Assembly: GCA_937942965.1 (NCBI GenBank)
Contig: CALDGN010000167.1
Coordinates: forward strand, 1-5,634
DNA: 5,634 nt
Direction of reading: 5' to 3'
Origin: an uncultured Acidimicrobiales bacterium
GTDB taxonomy: Bacteria; Actinomycetota; Acidimicrobiia; Acidimicrobiales; UBA10347
Shown in pieces: positions 4,990-5,634 of this stretch; positions within the stretch are counted from its first letter, which is position 1; each line of letters opens with the position of its first letter. The notes beneath the pieces are model-generated. The model searched no databases, was not told the DNA's origin, and saw nothing but the letters and a program-made list of their open reading frames with translations. The position numbers and the translations under genes were made by a program.

Positions 4990-5625
4990 TTAGAGCCAGC
5001 CTCGATCGCGGGCGATGACGGCTGCCTCAGCGCTGCTGCGGGCGCCGGTCTTTGCGGTCGCCGCGGACAGGTAGTTGCGCACGGTGCCTTGGGAAAGGTT
5101 GAGCGCTCGCGCGATCTCGGCGACAGGTGCGCCGGAGAGGGCCTGTTCGAGGACGTCTTGCTCGCGGGCACTGAGCGGGTTTTGGCCTTCGAGGAGCGAT
5201 TCGGTGGCAAGCGTCGGGTCCACGACGCGCATGCCGGCATGGATGCGCCGCACCGCTTCGGCCAGTTCGTCTGCGGGGGTGTCCTTGACCACGAAGCCTG
5301 ACGCACCCGCGTCGAGTGCCCGTCGCAGATAGCCGGGACGGCCGAAGGTGGTGACGATGAGGCAGCGGACGTCGGGCGCCTCGGTGGCGAGTTGTTCGAC
5401 GACGGCGATGCCGTCGAGGCCGGGCATTTCGATGTCGAGCAGCGCAACGTCGATCTGGTTAGCTCGGACGGCGTCGAGCACCTCGTCGCCTCGACCGACT
5501 TCGGCCACGATGTCGAGGTCTGGTTCCAGGCCGAGCAGCGCAGCCAGCGCGCCGCGAACGAGCGCCTGGTCGTCGGCGAGTAGCAGCCGGATGGGAGCGT
5601 CTGTGCTCACTGCATCACCGCTCAC
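4990..5625 (-). CDS. Two-component response regulator, NarL/FixJ family (DesR-like)
   Basis: The protein is 211 aa, typical for the family. The receiver domain (about 11-125) has the acidic pair Asp18-Asp19, the phosphoacceptor Asp64 in ALLDIEMPG, Thr92/Thr93 after strand 4, and Lys114 in VVKD. A LuxR-type helix-turn-helix occupies about 150-211: LSAREQDVLEQAL, then AEIARALNLSQGTVRNYLS and the ending RDRGWL. The GTVRNYLS recognition helix and GWL terminus resemble DesR-like regulators. Phosphorylation by a sensor kinase would promote dimerisation and DNA binding. The start is GTG at 5625; GTG at 5610 is an alternative. Just upstream the sequence allows another gene to stop within GTGA, consistent with a kinase gene beyond the edge. 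The Lnb_N-type gene downstream may be in the same transcript. Confidence 0.93.
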   Translation of the reverse strand: MSGDAVSTDAPIRLLLADDQALVRGALAALLGLEPDLDIVAEVGRGDEVLDAVRANQIDVALLDIEMPGLDGIAVVEQLATEAPDVRCLIVTTFGRPGYLRRALDAGASGFVVKDTPADELAEAVRRIHAGMRVVDPTLATESLLEGQNPLSAREQDVLEQALSGAPVAEIARALNLSQGTVRNYLSAATAKTGARSSAEAAVIARDRGWL

Positions 5626-5634
5626 TGAATGACC

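Noticed and set aside
4938..5447. Extension of the Lnb_N protein frame upstream to 5447
   Set aside because: It runs through the response regulator gene in another frame and is Ser/Pro/Arg-rich noise. The domain begins only after the ATG at 4937.

Overview
The window is GC-rich, densely coded bacterial DNA, most likely from a high-GC actinobacterium. The ribosomal pair, leaderless-looking starts, GTG starts and the YGSN-type cyclotransferase-like protein fit the Acidimicrobiia (Ilumatobacter-like). That placement is an impression from protein style, not a computed assignment. There is no tRNA, rRNA, CRISPR array, insertion sequence or sign of recent transfer. The window looks like ordinary chromosome.

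Left block (1-2658). The 3' end of an amidohydrolase of the D-aminoacylase type enters from the left edge on the plus strand. It converges with an HSL-type alpha/beta hydrolase on the minus strand, with 21 bp between their stops. A major facilitator (MFS) exporter lies upstream of the hydrolase on the same strand with a 78 bp gap, so the two may share a transcript.

Centre (2659-3355). A 250 bp non-coding stretch (2659-2908) holds a hairpin terminator with a UUCG loop, two smaller hairpins and the leader of the MFS gene. A tiny upstream ORF in that leader ends in TGATG at the MFS start. Next is the minus-strand rpmB-rpmG operon (L28, L33; stop and start share one base). Its L33 lacks the zinc-binding cysteines. 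A 41 bp divergent promoter region separates rpmB from the plus-strand genes and contains a 22 bp inverted repeat.

Right block (3354-5634). A gamma-glutamylcyclotransferase-fold protein and a small putative lipoprotein form a plus-strand pair with 2 bp between them. They converge with a minus-strand Lnb_N/DUF4105 protein that has no visible signal peptide. Upstream of that, on the same strand and 52 bp away, is a NarL/DesR-type response regulator. Its GTG start sits at the window edge, and a partner histidine kinase probably lies just outside.

No clearly new multi-gene system is evident. The points most worth a second look are the leaderless-looking divergent promoter with its inverted repeat, the unusual Lnb_N protein beside a response regulator, a 17 bp perfect palindrome inside rpmG, and the hairpin-rich region after rpmG.
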